From positions 434,001 through 498,000 of the forward strand of contig NZ_CP168493.1 of assembly GCF_042945595.1 (NCBI RefSeq): a stretch of 64,000 nucleotides of DNA, read 5' to 3'. Below, piece by piece: positions 43,476-52,788 of this stretch. The position numbers and the translations under genes are program-made. Below the pieces are notes generated by a model. The model ran no database searches and was not told the origin of the DNA. It saw nothing but the letters and a program-made list of their open reading frames with translations. The number at the start of each line of letters is the position of its first letter. Positions within the stretch are counted from its first letter, which is position 1. The DNA is from Psychrobacillus sp042945595 (GTDB taxonomy: Bacteria; Bacillota; Bacilli; Bacillales_A; Planococcaceae).

Positions 43476-44183
43476 ATGAATATTCTACTTGTAGATGATG
43501 AAACATTAGAGTTAGATCAATTGGAATATATTATGAAACCCCATTTTCCGAATTGGACGTTTTACAAAGCACAAGATGCGTCCATTGCTCTTCAAATAGC
43601 GGGTAAGATTAATATTTCTCTAGCATTTCTAGATATTCAAATGCCAGGAAAGAGCGGTTTAGAGCTGGCTAAAGAATTAAAGAAAAATTATACAATGGAC
43701 ATAATTATGGTTACAGCTTATCAATCGTTTGAATATGCTCAATCTGCCTTACGAATAGGGGTCAATGACTATTTAACAAAACCTATAGTAGAAACTGAAT
43801 TGTTGGGATTGCTTGAAAAGTATAGAAAATGGATATCTCAAAATGACTCCATTCAAGAAGTTTTGCGTATTATTCGTGAGGAATATAACGAAAAACTTAG
43901 CCTTAGTATAGTAGCGAATCGAATACACTTGAATGCAACTTATTTAAGTCGTAAATTTTATGAAGAAGTGGGAATCGGATTTGCAGATTATTTAAATGCA
44001 TATCGGCTCGAAATGGCGAAAAAAATATTATTAGAGCATAAAGAATTGAGTATGGCTGTTGTTTCTGAAAAAGCCGGATTTAACAGTCAGCATTATTTTA
44101 GTTCCATGTTTAAAAAACAAAATGGGATAACCCCATCGGAATATCGAGTAAATCCCAAAAAAGCGAAAGGTTTTGGAATATGA
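43476..44183 (+). CDS. Response regulator with AraC-type DNA-binding domain (YesN-like)
   Basis: The 235-residue regulator has a receiver domain with acidic residues Asp7/Asp8, the phosphorylated Asp53 (FLDIQMPG) and a Lys in LTKP. Its C-terminal AraC double HTH begins near residue 130 and ends with the motif GFNSQHYFSSMFKKQNGITPSEYR. It probably controls the surrounding transport and amidohydrolase genes. It overlaps the next gene by 4 nt. GAGGAGG precedes the start. Confidence 0.92.
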   Translation: MNILLVDDETLELDQLEYIMKPHFPNWTFYKAQDASIALQIAGKINISLAFLDIQMPGKSGLELAKELKKNYTMDIIMVTAYQSFEYAQSALRIGVNDYLTKPIVETELLGLLEKYRKWISQNDSIQEVLRIIREEYNEKLSLSIVANRIHLNATYLSRKFYEEVGIGFADYLNAYRLEMAKKILLEHKELSMAVVSEKAGFNSQHYFSSMFKKQNGITPSEYRVNPKKAKGFGI

Positions 44184-45490
44184 AAACCTATCGTCACTAT
44201 ATTACGGGTTCTTTAATTTTGGGAATTTCATCAGGAATGATAAGTCTTTTGGCACGATGGATCACAGGAAATACAATTCTGTCTTCACCTGAATCATTAG
44301 TGAAATACGGTCTTTTAGGTGGAATTGGTTATTCTCTAGTAGGTGCGTTTTCTATTTTTATGTTCGGAACATTTGCAAATAAAATTAGATTTAGATTTCC
44401 AGATGTAGAAACGATCGGGGATGTTTTTCAAGAGAGGCTCCGTAAAGATGGCTATTGGTTCATGACAATTATAATCTTATTCCTAGGATTAGATTCTTTA
44501 TTCATGCAAGCGGTAGGAGCAGCCGTTTTATTTGATTTATTATTTAATATACCATTTACTGTTTCTCTATTTTTCTTCTTCTTTTATTGTTTTATCATAG
44601 CAGGGCTAGGTGGTATGAAGTGGATTCGAAAATTTGAAGGGATTTCTATTTTCTTTATTTTTGCTGCAATCATTTTCATTCCATTGTACTTTTTCATACA
44701 AGAAGGAGCTTTCAAAGTTTACGATGGCATTCGATTATATCATCCCTATTTGTTGTTTGCTAAAAACCATGAAGCATATTTTTTTATTGCGACGTTTATG
44801 TTAGTTGCCTGTGGACAAGTGCTTACAGATCGATCGACTTGGCAAAGATTATATATGATTGAACAGAAAAAAGTTCGTATTACTTTTTGGTCAACGGCGT
44901 TTGTTTGGAGCACGATACCTATAGCACTTTCTGCAATGCTGTTGATTGTTATTTTTGAAGGATCTTTTGGCGAAACATATACCCTTTTGTTTCAATTAAT
45001 AACAAAAATAGATCCTATTTTTCTTTCGGTTTTATTCTTTTTATTTTGTTTTGGTGCTTTATCCACAACGATAAATGCGGAGATTCACGCTACTACGATT
45101 CATTTCATCAAGCATATTCGACTCCCTTTGAAAATCTCGATGACTGATCAGCAAATGAGGAAAGAATCGTATATTTTCTCTGGATTGTTATTGTTTTTTC
45201 TCTTAATTGTTACACATTTTGCTAAATTTAGTTTGCTAAATTTTCTTTTTTTCTATGGACATCTTTATGCTGCGTCTATTCCAGTCATGTTGATCATCAT
45301 TTTTTCAAAACGTAAAATATCCAGGTTATTGCCTTATTCAATTATAGCTGGTTGGTTGATTAGTGTGACGCTATTTGGTGGTTTAACATCATTACAAACT
45401 ATTTGGATAAGCTTCTTCCTATCTGGGGTTTTCTCCGTTCTATCAATGTTATTTGCACGAGTAGAGTTATTTTCAAGATATTCGAAGTAA
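44180..45490 (+). CDS. SSS-type (sodium/solute symporter-like) membrane protein
   Basis: A 436-residue polytopic protein with about twelve or thirteen hydrophobic helices. Features such as GDVFQERL, a GGMKW loop and DRSTWQRLYMIEQKK resemble the sodium/solute symporter superfamily, although it is shorter than typical members at about 480-520. It overlaps the response-regulator gene by ATGA, so it is made in step with the two-component system. It may be a second uptake route or a transporter-like sensor feeding the short kinase. No terminator follows directly. Confidence 0.72.
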   Translation: MKTYRHYITGSLILGISSGMISLLARWITGNTILSSPESLVKYGLLGGIGYSLVGAFSIFMFGTFANKIRFRFPDVETIGDVFQERLRKDGYWFMTIIILFLGLDSLFMQAVGAAVLFDLLFNIPFTVSLFFFFFYCFIIAGLGGMKWIRKFEGISIFFIFAAIIFIPLYFFIQEGAFKVYDGIRLYHPYLLFAKNHEAYFFIATFMLVACGQVLTDRSTWQRLYMIEQKKVRITFWSTAFVWSTIPIALSAMLLIVIFEGSFGETYTLLFQLITKIDPIFLSVLFFLFCFGALSTTINAEIHATTIHFIKHIRLPLKISMTDQQMRKESYIFSGLLLFFLLIVTHFAKFSLLNFLFFYGHLYAASIPVMLIIIFSKRKISRLLPYSIIAGWLISVTLFGGLTSLQTIWISFFLSGVFSVLSMLFARVELFSRYSK

Positions 45491-45609
45491 ATATTAAATG
45501 AATCATGTCTGTTGAAGCAATTTCATATTTCAAATTTAGTTCATAAAACACGAACAATATTAAAGTGAAATGTATGAGTATGTATAATATACTCTTCATA
45601 AATCAGCAT

Positions 45610-45735
45610 GATTTCCGCTATAGGCAGACGCTTTCCGCGGGGTGAGAAATGAACCATCACCGCCGCATTCGCTTCGTTTGTGATGGCTCATCTGTCTCAC
45701 TCGTCCCGCTGGAGTCGCCGCCTGTCGCTCCAATC
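45610..45735. repeat. GC-rich imperfect palindrome, about 126 bp
   Basis: The left arm, starting GATTTCCGCTATAGGC, and the right arm, ending CGCTCCAATC, are imperfect inverted copies of each other. The inner arms CCATCAC and GTGATGG are perfect. The segment is far richer in G+C than its surroundings. I have seen this kind of palindrome between genes in many Bacillales genomes. It is noncoding and presumably a REP-like or nonautonomous mobile element. Confidence 0.65.
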
Positions 45736-45905
45736 AATAAATTAAGTATTGTTAGTGTTTTGATAATTAAATGCTATTTATGAAATTAACTCCTGTTGAT
45801 TAAACAATTATAGGTAATTTTCTATCTCTGTAATCCCTCAATCGATAACGGCACTTTGACTAGCATTCTCTAAATTACATTTAGCTGCCTATCTTGTATT
45901 AGCTA

Positions 45906-46440
45906 GTCGAATTTGTCGCTTTGGTATTTGCTTTCCGCTTTGCGAGCGACGAGCCTTCTCCTATATTACCGCTTCTTGCAGTGTCTCACCTGTCTCGCTG
46001 TTCCCGCCTTCCGCTCCAATCCAATCCAATCCAATCCAATCAATAGTGCAATTAAGAAAGACAATGTGTTTCTGCGAAATAATAACTGGTACTTTTCTTT
46101 GTTTACCAATAGGGAAAGTGGAACTAGAGAAAAATAGATAGCATCCATTGATAAAGAAGTGCTGAGCGAACGAAATTGCATCTTCGTCCGCTTTTAAAAG
46201 AATAGGAAAAGATTAATTCTCTCATTATCCAAACCGTATGTACCTTATCTCTACATATTTCAAGATGGCGACGGACAAACATCTGTCACAAGATTACTGA
46301 AAAAAGTGTAGCTGGAAGAGACGCAGTCACTTCCAGCTAATCAATTCCAACGGTAATAGTGTAGTCGATGTTTTGCCCAAAGCACTCTGGAAATAGTAAA
46401 GACAAGGTGCACTTAAAGGACGCTTACGTTTTTCTTATTT
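45906..46440 (+). repeat. Dispersed intergenic repeat, copy 2
   Basis: Copy of the element at 15387-15858. It starts with a second, degenerate form of the GC-rich palindrome (to about 46015), then a CCAAT microsatellite, the hairpin AGCGAACGAA/TTCGTCCGCT (one mismatch), the hairpin TAGCTGGAAGAGAC/GTCACTTCCAGCTA (46309-46339) inside ATTACTG/CGGTAAT, and the conserved tail to GTTTTTCTTAT. Together with the preceding palindrome it fills almost all of the 1.08-kb gap between the SSS gene and the next amidohydrolase. I see no gene in this gap. Confidence 0.75.
46016..46040. repeat. CCAAT pentanucleotide microsatellite, 5 units
   Basis: Five perfect tandem CCAAT units followed by CAAT, at the point inside copy 2 where copy 1 has a single related CCAATTAAC. 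Confidence 0.85.
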
Positions 46441-46574
46441 AACTCTAACAATTTACTATTATCACTCAAAAGGTAAATAAAATTTAAAAAATAGTAATTA
46501 TTCTGAAAATAATGTTTGTTTAATTTTTTTATACTTAAGATTAGTGCTAGAAAAGAGAGAAGGTGGGGAACAAG

Positions 46575-48083
46575 ATGATTGATCTATTGTTGATTCATGG
46601 AACCGTCATAACGATGGATAAAGACAGAAGAATTTTGCAAGATGGTGCCGTTGCGATAAACGGTGGAAGAATTTTAGATGTAGATATAACGGAAGTTCTA
46701 TTGGAAAAGTATGAAGCTAAAAAAGTGATGGATTGCAGTCATCATTGTATTTTGCCAGGATTTATCGATGCTCATGGCCACGGTGGTCATTCCATGTTTA
46801 AGACGATTGCGATGGAAGACTTTTGGATGCCGATTATAACAAATACGTATAAGCATTTTGTGACGGATGAGTTTTGGTATTATGAAGGGAAATTATCCTC
46901 TTTGGAACGTTTAAAGGCAGGAATAACGACAGGGGTTTCTGTTTTAGGGTCAATGCCACGATCAGATGAGCCGATCTTTGCGCTGAACCATGCGAAAGCT
47001 TACGCAGAAGTTGGTGTTCGAGAGGTAGTTTGTACTGGTCCATGTAATCCACCGTGGCCGCATTTATTTAGTCGATGGGTAGATGGCAAACAAATTACGA
47101 GAGAAGTTACGTACGATCAAGTATTACATGGTGCAGAAAGTGTCATTGAAGCATTAAACCATGCAAATGACGATCACACGAGAGCTTTTATCACACCATT
47201 TGTTATTGTCACATCTGTGGATCCATCCAATCCAACCTCGCCAGCAAAACTGTATGGATTAAATGAACATGATTTGTATCAAGCGAAGAAAATTAGACAG
47301 ATAGCGAAGAAATATAATACGAGAATCCATTCTGATGCTTTTGGAGGGATGATTCATTTAGCGGTACAGGATAAAGAAAATGCTCTTTTAGGTCCGGATG
47401 TTCATTTACAACATTGCCGTGGTATTTCTTTTGATGAGGCAAGAATTTTAGCAGAGACAGGAACCAATGTAAGTGCCTCGCCAGGGTTTACACAAGTACA
47501 AGCAAGAACGCCTATTACGGAATTAATAGAAATGGGAGCAACAGTTGCCATATCAACAGATGGGACTTCACCAAGTACAAGTTTTGATATGTTCCAAGCA
47601 ATGCGTAAAACCCAGTTTATTCACCAATCAGCTCTTAGAGATGAATATTATTTACCACCTGGAAAGCTGTTAGAAATGGTCACAATTGATGCAGCGAAAT
47701 GTATTGGATGGGATGACGAACTAGGCTCTCTTGAAATAGGGAAAAAGGCAGATGTAATTACTGTAAATCTGCATCAACCACATCTAACTCCTGAGTTTAT
47801 GCATGTCCATAGACTTGTTTATCAGGCTGTAGCTAGCGATGTAGATAATGTCATCGTAAATGGGAAAATCGTAATGGAGGGGAGAAACGTACGAACGGTC
47901 GATGAACTTATGGTGTTGGATGAAGCAAATGAGGAAGCATATGCAACAGTGAAACGTGCTGGACTTGAAAAACATATGCAACCTTCAAAATCCTTTTGGG
48001 GACAAGCACGAGAATATATTGATGAAAAGAGATATAACGAGGATGATTATAAATTTACCGTGACGAAAGGTGAGCATAAATGA
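46575..48083 (+). CDS. Amidohydrolase of the chlorohydrolase/TrzA-AtzA class
   Basis: The 502-residue protein begins at the ATG at 46575; the GTG at 46563 is inside the AAGGTGGGG ribosome binding site. Metal ligands are intact: His67 and His69 in GFIDAHGHGGH, a His in RIHSDAFGG, a His in LQHCRGI and the Asp in ISTDGTSPS. Relatives deaminate or dechlorinate purine, pterin or triazine rings. An unusual C-terminal extension of about 60 charged residues follows the barrel. The gene overlaps its neighbour by ATGA, implying that the two proteins are made together and might associate. Confidence 0.85.
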   Translation: MIDLLLIHGTVITMDKDRRILQDGAVAINGGRILDVDITEVLLEKYEAKKVMDCSHHCILPGFIDAHGHGGHSMFKTIAMEDFWMPIITNTYKHFVTDEFWYYEGKLSSLERLKAGITTGVSVLGSMPRSDEPIFALNHAKAYAEVGVREVVCTGPCNPPWPHLFSRWVDGKQITREVTYDQVLHGAESVIEALNHANDDHTRAFITPFVIVTSVDPSNPTSPAKLYGLNEHDLYQAKKIRQIAKKYNTRIHSDAFGGMIHLAVQDKENALLGPDVHLQHCRGISFDEARILAETGTNVSASPGFTQVQARTPITELIEMGATVAISTDGTSPSTSFDMFQAMRKTQFIHQSALRDEYYLPPGKLLEMVTIDAAKCIGWDDELGSLEIGKKADVITVNLHQPHLTPEFMHVHRLVYQAVASDVDNVIVNGKIVMEGRNVRTVDELMVLDEANEEAYATVKRAGLEKHMQPSKSFWGQAREYIDEKRYNEDDYKFTVTKGEHK

Positions 48084-49552
48084 AAACAAAGATTATAGGA
48101 AAATATGTCATTGGCTATGATGGCCAAGATCATGTCATTTTAGAGAATGCACAAGTGGTTTATGAAAACGACACGATTGTTTTTGTAGGAAAAGATTATT
48201 CTGAAACTGTAGATGAAGTGATAGATGTAGGAAATGCTGTTATTAGCCCTGGATTTATTGATTTAAATGCGCTCGGAGATATTGATCACGATATAGTTCA
48301 TCTCGAAGCAACAATGTCCAAAAGTAAAAATCTTCTTTGGTCGGAACAGTTTGTACAAGAAGGACATGATGAATGGATGACAGAAGAAGAGGAAGCTTTT
48401 AAATCCCTTTATGCTTACTCCCAGCTTATATTGCATGGTATTACTACCGCTATGCCGATTACTTCAGTCTTTTATAAAAAATGGGCAGAAACATATGAAG
48501 AATTAGCTGCAGCTGCAGAACATGCTGCAAGCTTAGGATTAAGAATTTATCTTGGACCAAGCTATCAATCTGGCATAAGAGTAGTAGAACCAGATGGAAA
48601 GATCAAGCTTTTCTGGGATGAAGAAGCAGGTCGAGAAGGGTTAAAAAGAGCAGTGCAGTTTGTAGAAGAGTTTGATGGTGCGTACGATGGCCTGGTGAGA
48701 GGGATGCTTGCACCAGAGAGAATTGAATGCCAAACAGAAGAAAATCTCAAACAAACGAAATATTATAGTGAAAAACTGGGTGTTCCAATTAAACTCCATG
48801 CTGCACAGGGAAGTTTTGAATATAATACAATCGTTGAAACACATGGAGTTACGCCAATTAGATATTTATATAATATAGGATTTCTAGGTCCCAAAACAGG
48901 TATTCCACACGCTCATTTTATCGCTGGATATAGTAGTACAACGAATGGTGAAGGTGATGATATTGCCCTTATAAAAGAGACTAATGCGACAGTTATTCAC
49001 TGTCCACTCATTATTGGTAGGCATGGAGACGCATTAGAATCTTTTGCGAAATATAAAAGATACGGTGTTAATATCGGCCTTGGAACAGATACATTTCCTC
49101 CAGATATGTTCCAAAACATTCGAACAGGAAGTATGCTTTCAAGACTTATAGACAAAAAAGTAGATGATTCTACCTACGCTGATTTTTATCGAGCAGCAAC
49201 TCTAGGAGCAGCATCTTTTCTTGAAAGAGAAGATTTAGGGAGACTAGCTGCAGGGGCAAAGGCAGATATTATTGCAATTGATCTAGACGGATTTCATATG
49301 GGTCCTCTAGATGATCCTATTCGAACGATAATTGTAAGTGGAAGTGGAAGAGATGTAAAACTATCAATTATTAATGGACGAGTAGTTATGAAAGACCGAA
49401 AAATTCCAAATCTTGATTTGGATGATATCAAACAAAAAGGACAAAAGTATTATGACAAAATGAAAAAAGGATATGTAAAAAGAGATTACCAGGAGCTAGG
49501 AGAGGAACAATTACTGCTTCCATCTTTTACATATGTAGAGCGAATCGATTAA
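48080..49552 (+). CDS. Amidohydrolase paralogue with altered first metal motif
   Basis: This 490-residue chlorohydrolase-like protein lacks the HxH pair: the usual PGFIDxHxH reads PGFIDLNALGDIDHD, so Asn63 and Leu65 replace the two histidines. Later ligands remain: His in KLHAAQG, His in PHAHFIAG and Asp in GLGTDTFPP. An IDH just after the altered motif could provide a substitute ligand. It may use a different metal arrangement or be a non-catalytic partner of the enzyme encoded by the overlapping upstream gene. I have an uncertain memory of a subfamily with a similar change, so this may be a lineage feature and not a loss. Confidence 0.78.
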   Translation: MKTKIIGKYVIGYDGQDHVILENAQVVYENDTIVFVGKDYSETVDEVIDVGNAVISPGFIDLNALGDIDHDIVHLEATMSKSKNLLWSEQFVQEGHDEWMTEEEEAFKSLYAYSQLILHGITTAMPITSVFYKKWAETYEELAAAAEHAASLGLRIYLGPSYQSGIRVVEPDGKIKLFWDEEAGREGLKRAVQFVEEFDGAYDGLVRGMLAPERIECQTEENLKQTKYYSEKLGVPIKLHAAQGSFEYNTIVETHGVTPIRYLYNIGFLGPKTGIPHAHFIAGYSSTTNGEGDDIALIKETNATVIHCPLIIGRHGDALESFAKYKRYGVNIGLGTDTFPPDMFQNIRTGSMLSRLIDKKVDDSTYADFYRAATLGAASFLEREDLGRLAAGAKADIIAIDLDGFHMGPLDDPIRTIIVSGSGRDVKLSIINGRVVMKDRKIPNLDLDDIKQKGQKYYDKMKKGYVKRDYQELGEEQLLLPSFTYVERID

Positions 49553-49662
49553 AAGAAGAAAAAATAATGAAAAATATAGTAAATAAATTTAAAATTAAAA
49601 ATCTGAATATTTTTTATAATTAGAATAACCAAAACGGTTTATAAAATAAGGAGGAGAAGTAG

Positions 49663-51228
49663 ATGAGAGGTAAGAAAAGTGCTACAAAATGGTTTTTAGT
49701 ATTGTTACTGACATTACTAATTGCAGGTTGCTCTACAGGAAAAGAAGAGAATACTACTGAAGGTAGTAAGAATAGCTCAGCTAAAGATGGTAGCACTTTA
49801 GTGATTGCTCGTTTATCAGATGCAGAGAGTTTAGATCATCAGTTTATGTCCACTATCAATGCGGCAAGCATAACACATGGAAAGATCTATGAAGGGCTGG
49901 TAGGGCGTGATAAAAACGCAGAAATTCAACCTTTATTAGCAAAAGAGTATAAACAAGTTGATGATACAACATGGGAGTTTAAGCTTAGAGAAGACGTGAA
50001 ATTTCATGATGGTACTGATTTCAATGCAGATGCTGTGAAAAAGACATTTGATCGTATGTTAGATCCAAATGTTGGTTCTCCTAAAGCAGCTCTGTTTAAA
50101 ATGGTTAAAGAAGTGAAAGTTGTTGATGATCATACCGTACAATTTCTTTTATCTGAACCATATTCGCCATTACTTTCTATTCTAGCAAGTCATGAAGGTG
50201 GCATTATTAGTCCCAAAGCAATTGAAAAGTATGGCAAAGAACAAATTAAAGAACCAGATGGTACTGGACCATTTGTTTTTGAATCTTGGACGCCTGGACA
50301 AGAAATTGTTCTGAAGAAAAATGAAAGCTATTGGGGTACAAAAGCGAAAGTCGATAAAGTAGTATTTAAAGTAGTGCCAGAAGAAACTACACGTGTTTCG
50401 ATGCTTGAAACTGGCGAAGCACAAATTGCTGAACCACTATCTGTACCGATGATGGAAACAGTAGAAGCTTCTAAAAACTCGGAAGTTTACCGTAGTGAAG
50501 GATTTGGAACAGAATATATTGGCTTTAATGTGAAAAATGAGAAGTTAAGTGATGTTCGAGTTCGAAAAGCGATTTCACATGCAGTAGAAATGGATTCTAT
50601 TCTAAAAGGAGTCTATAATAACGTTGGATCAGAAGCAAACTCATTAATGGGTTCAAAAGTTTTTGGATATAACCCTGATATGAAAACATATGAATATAAT
50701 TTAAATGAAGCGAAGAAATTACTTGCGGAAGCAGGTTATCCAGATGGCTTTGAAATAACGCTGAAAACAATGGATAGTAGAGAAAGAATAAATGTTGCGG
50801 AGGTTCTTCAATCCCAGTTAAAAGGAATTGGTATTAAACTGAATATCGAAGTGTTAGAGTATGGGACTTTTGTAGAACAAGTCAACGCTGGAAATTCTGA
50901 AATGTTTATTATTAGCTGGAGAAATGCAACTGGTGATGCTGATTATAACCAATACAATCTTTTTCATACAAATTCTATTGGAGGAGCAGGAAACACTTTC
51001 TTCTACAGTAACAAAGAAGTAGACGGGATTTTAGATGCTGCACGAATGGAAAAAGACCAAGAAAAACGAATTGAACTATATGCTAAAGCTCAAAAGTTAG
51101 AAATGGATGATGCTTTATATATTCCGATTCGCGTAATTGAAAACTTAGCAGCAACAGCAAAAGGAGTGGAAGGATTTTCAATTAGTCCTTCAGGCTATTT
51201 AGAAATAAACGATGTGTCGGTTAAATAA
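49663..51228 (+). CDS. Oligopeptide-type ABC substrate-binding lipoprotein (SBP family 5), second copy
   Basis: A 521-residue paralogue of the binding protein at 36983, with lipobox Cys23 (LLIAGCSTG) and the same signatures (FKLREDVKFHDGTDFNADAV, DGTGPFVFESW, NQYNLFHTNSIG). There is no permease or ATPase gene beside it, so it most likely feeds the C-B-D-F transporter 7 kb upstream, extending its substrate range. A GGAGGAG ribosome binding site precedes the start. A weak hairpin (around 51248-51274) follows, before the third CodA-like gene. Confidence 0.9.
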   Translation: MRGKKSATKWFLVLLLTLLIAGCSTGKEENTTEGSKNSSAKDGSTLVIARLSDAESLDHQFMSTINAASITHGKIYEGLVGRDKNAEIQPLLAKEYKQVDDTTWEFKLREDVKFHDGTDFNADAVKKTFDRMLDPNVGSPKAALFKMVKEVKVVDDHTVQFLLSEPYSPLLSILASHEGGIISPKAIEKYGKEQIKEPDGTGPFVFESWTPGQEIVLKKNESYWGTKAKVDKVVFKVVPEETTRVSMLETGEAQIAEPLSVPMMETVEASKNSEVYRSEGFGTEYIGFNVKNEKLSDVRVRKAISHAVEMDSILKGVYNNVGSEANSLMGSKVFGYNPDMKTYEYNLNEAKKLLAEAGYPDGFEITLKTMDSRERINVAEVLQSQLKGIGIKLNIEVLEYGTFVEQVNAGNSEMFIISWRNATGDADYNQYNLFHTNSIGGAGNTFFYSNKEVDGILDAARMEKDQEKRIELYAKAQKLEMDDALYIPIRVIENLAATAKGVEGFSISPSGYLEINDVSVK

Positions 51229-51308
51229 CTCAACATGATTAGAGAGGGATATCCATATTGGATATTCCCTTTCACCATGTAATTCTCAAAAAAGAAAGGT
51301 GAATATAT

Positions 51309-52523
51309 ATGACTACTAGTTATTGGTTAAAGAATGTTCGACTGGAAACAGGATTTATGAAAGAAAATGAAAAAGTTATTGGCACAAAAACAAATTTGTT
51401 TCATCTGTTCATATTGGAAGGGAAAATTGCGAATATCATCCGTATGGAGGAACAGATTACGGATAATTTTCCTGTTAAGGACGCAAAAAAACTATTGCTA
51501 CTCCCATCCTTTGTTGAAAAGCATGTTCACTTAGATAAAACGTATATGGGAGAAAAATGGAAGTCTTGTATTCCTGCTGCAAGCGTTGTAGAAAGAAGTA
51601 CAAATGAAAGCAATATTTTGGCCTCACTACCTTCAAGTACAAAGGAACGAGCGGAAGCATTGTTGGAAGTATTATTATCCTACGGATCCACACATATTCG
51701 AACACATGTGGATATTTATCCAGAAGCAAAATTGAAAAACTTAGAAGGTGTTCAGCAAGCTTTGCGAACATACTCAGACAAAGTAAGTGCTGAAATCGTC
51801 GCCTTTGCTCAGCATGGGCTACTGCAAACGGGTACTTCACAATTGCTTAGAGAGGCAGTAAGAAATGGAGCAGGTATAGTAGGTGCAGTAGATCCAGCAA
51901 CAGTAGATAATAATATTGAAGCATCTTTAGTTGAATTAATGGATATTGCAGTAGAAGGGAATGCAGATATCGATTTGCATTTACATGATCCAGGGCATCT
52001 TGGAAACTTTACGATGAAACGTCTTGCTTATTTAACAAAACAAGCGGGCTGGGAAGGAAGAGTAGCAGTCAGTCATGCTTTCGGACTTGCCGATGTTTCT
52101 ACGGAAGAAGCATTTGAAATGGCGGGAATACTAAGAGAAGCTGGTATTTCAATTGTATCTAGTCTCCCAAATAGAAGAATAATGCCGATTAAGCTACTAG
52201 ATGAATGTGGTGTGAATGTAGCGATAGGGAACGATAATATTTTTGATTCCTGGTGGCCTACTGGTAATGGAGATGTTCTAGAAAGAGCAAGTCGTTTAAT
52301 CGAACATTTTAGATGGACAGATGAAGTTTCTCTAACGCAAATTTTAAAATTTATTACTGGTGGGAAAACAACATTAGACAAAGAAGGGAACCAGCTATGG
52401 CCTAAAATTGGAGACGAGGCAAGTATGCTACTATTCGATGCAAGCTGCTCGGCAGAAGTAATTGCCAGAGTTCCAAAGCGTAAAGCTGTATTTTATAAAG
52501 GAAAGTTAGTGCAAGGAGAGTAA
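51309..52523 (+). CDS. Amidohydrolase, cytosine deaminase (CodA/AtzC)-like, copy C
   Basis: A 404-residue protein, the same length as copy A and similar along its length. Metal ligands are His72 and His74 in EKHVHLDKTYM, the His pair in DLHLHDPG, the His in AVSHAFGLAD and the Asp in GNDNIFDSWWPTGNGD. It follows the second binding-protein gene, repeating the binding-protein/amidohydrolase pairing found on the minus strand at 34.5-38.6 kb. Substrate unknown. Confidence 0.85.
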   Translation: MTTSYWLKNVRLETGFMKENEKVIGTKTNLFHLFILEGKIANIIRMEEQITDNFPVKDAKKLLLLPSFVEKHVHLDKTYMGEKWKSCIPAASVVERSTNESNILASLPSSTKERAEALLEVLLSYGSTHIRTHVDIYPEAKLKNLEGVQQALRTYSDKVSAEIVAFAQHGLLQTGTSQLLREAVRNGAGIVGAVDPATVDNNIEASLVELMDIAVEGNADIDLHLHDPGHLGNFTMKRLAYLTKQAGWEGRVAVSHAFGLADVSTEEAFEMAGILREAGISIVSSLPNRRIMPIKLLDECGVNVAIGNDNIFDSWWPTGNGDVLERASRLIEHFRWTDEVSLTQILKFITGGKTTLDKEGNQLWPKIGDEASMLLFDASCSAEVIARVPKRKAVFYKGKLVQGE

Positions 52524-52788
52524 CAAGAAAGTTCGAAGATATGTGACTTCTATTTAAGACGTCCAGTTTTATATTACATTAACGAAAATAAAATCTTAAT
52601 AAGGGTCACAAAAAATTGGTGTATAAATCAGGTGAACTAAGGATATATTCGTTTATTTATGAAGGTTTTCGGAGACTTGGAAGAATTGGAAATTATCGAT
52701 ATAATTATTTATATGAAAAGTTAATGCATAAGTTAGAAATTAGAATCACATTAGTGGTAGTAGTAAGTATTTGGAGGAGGGAATGTAG

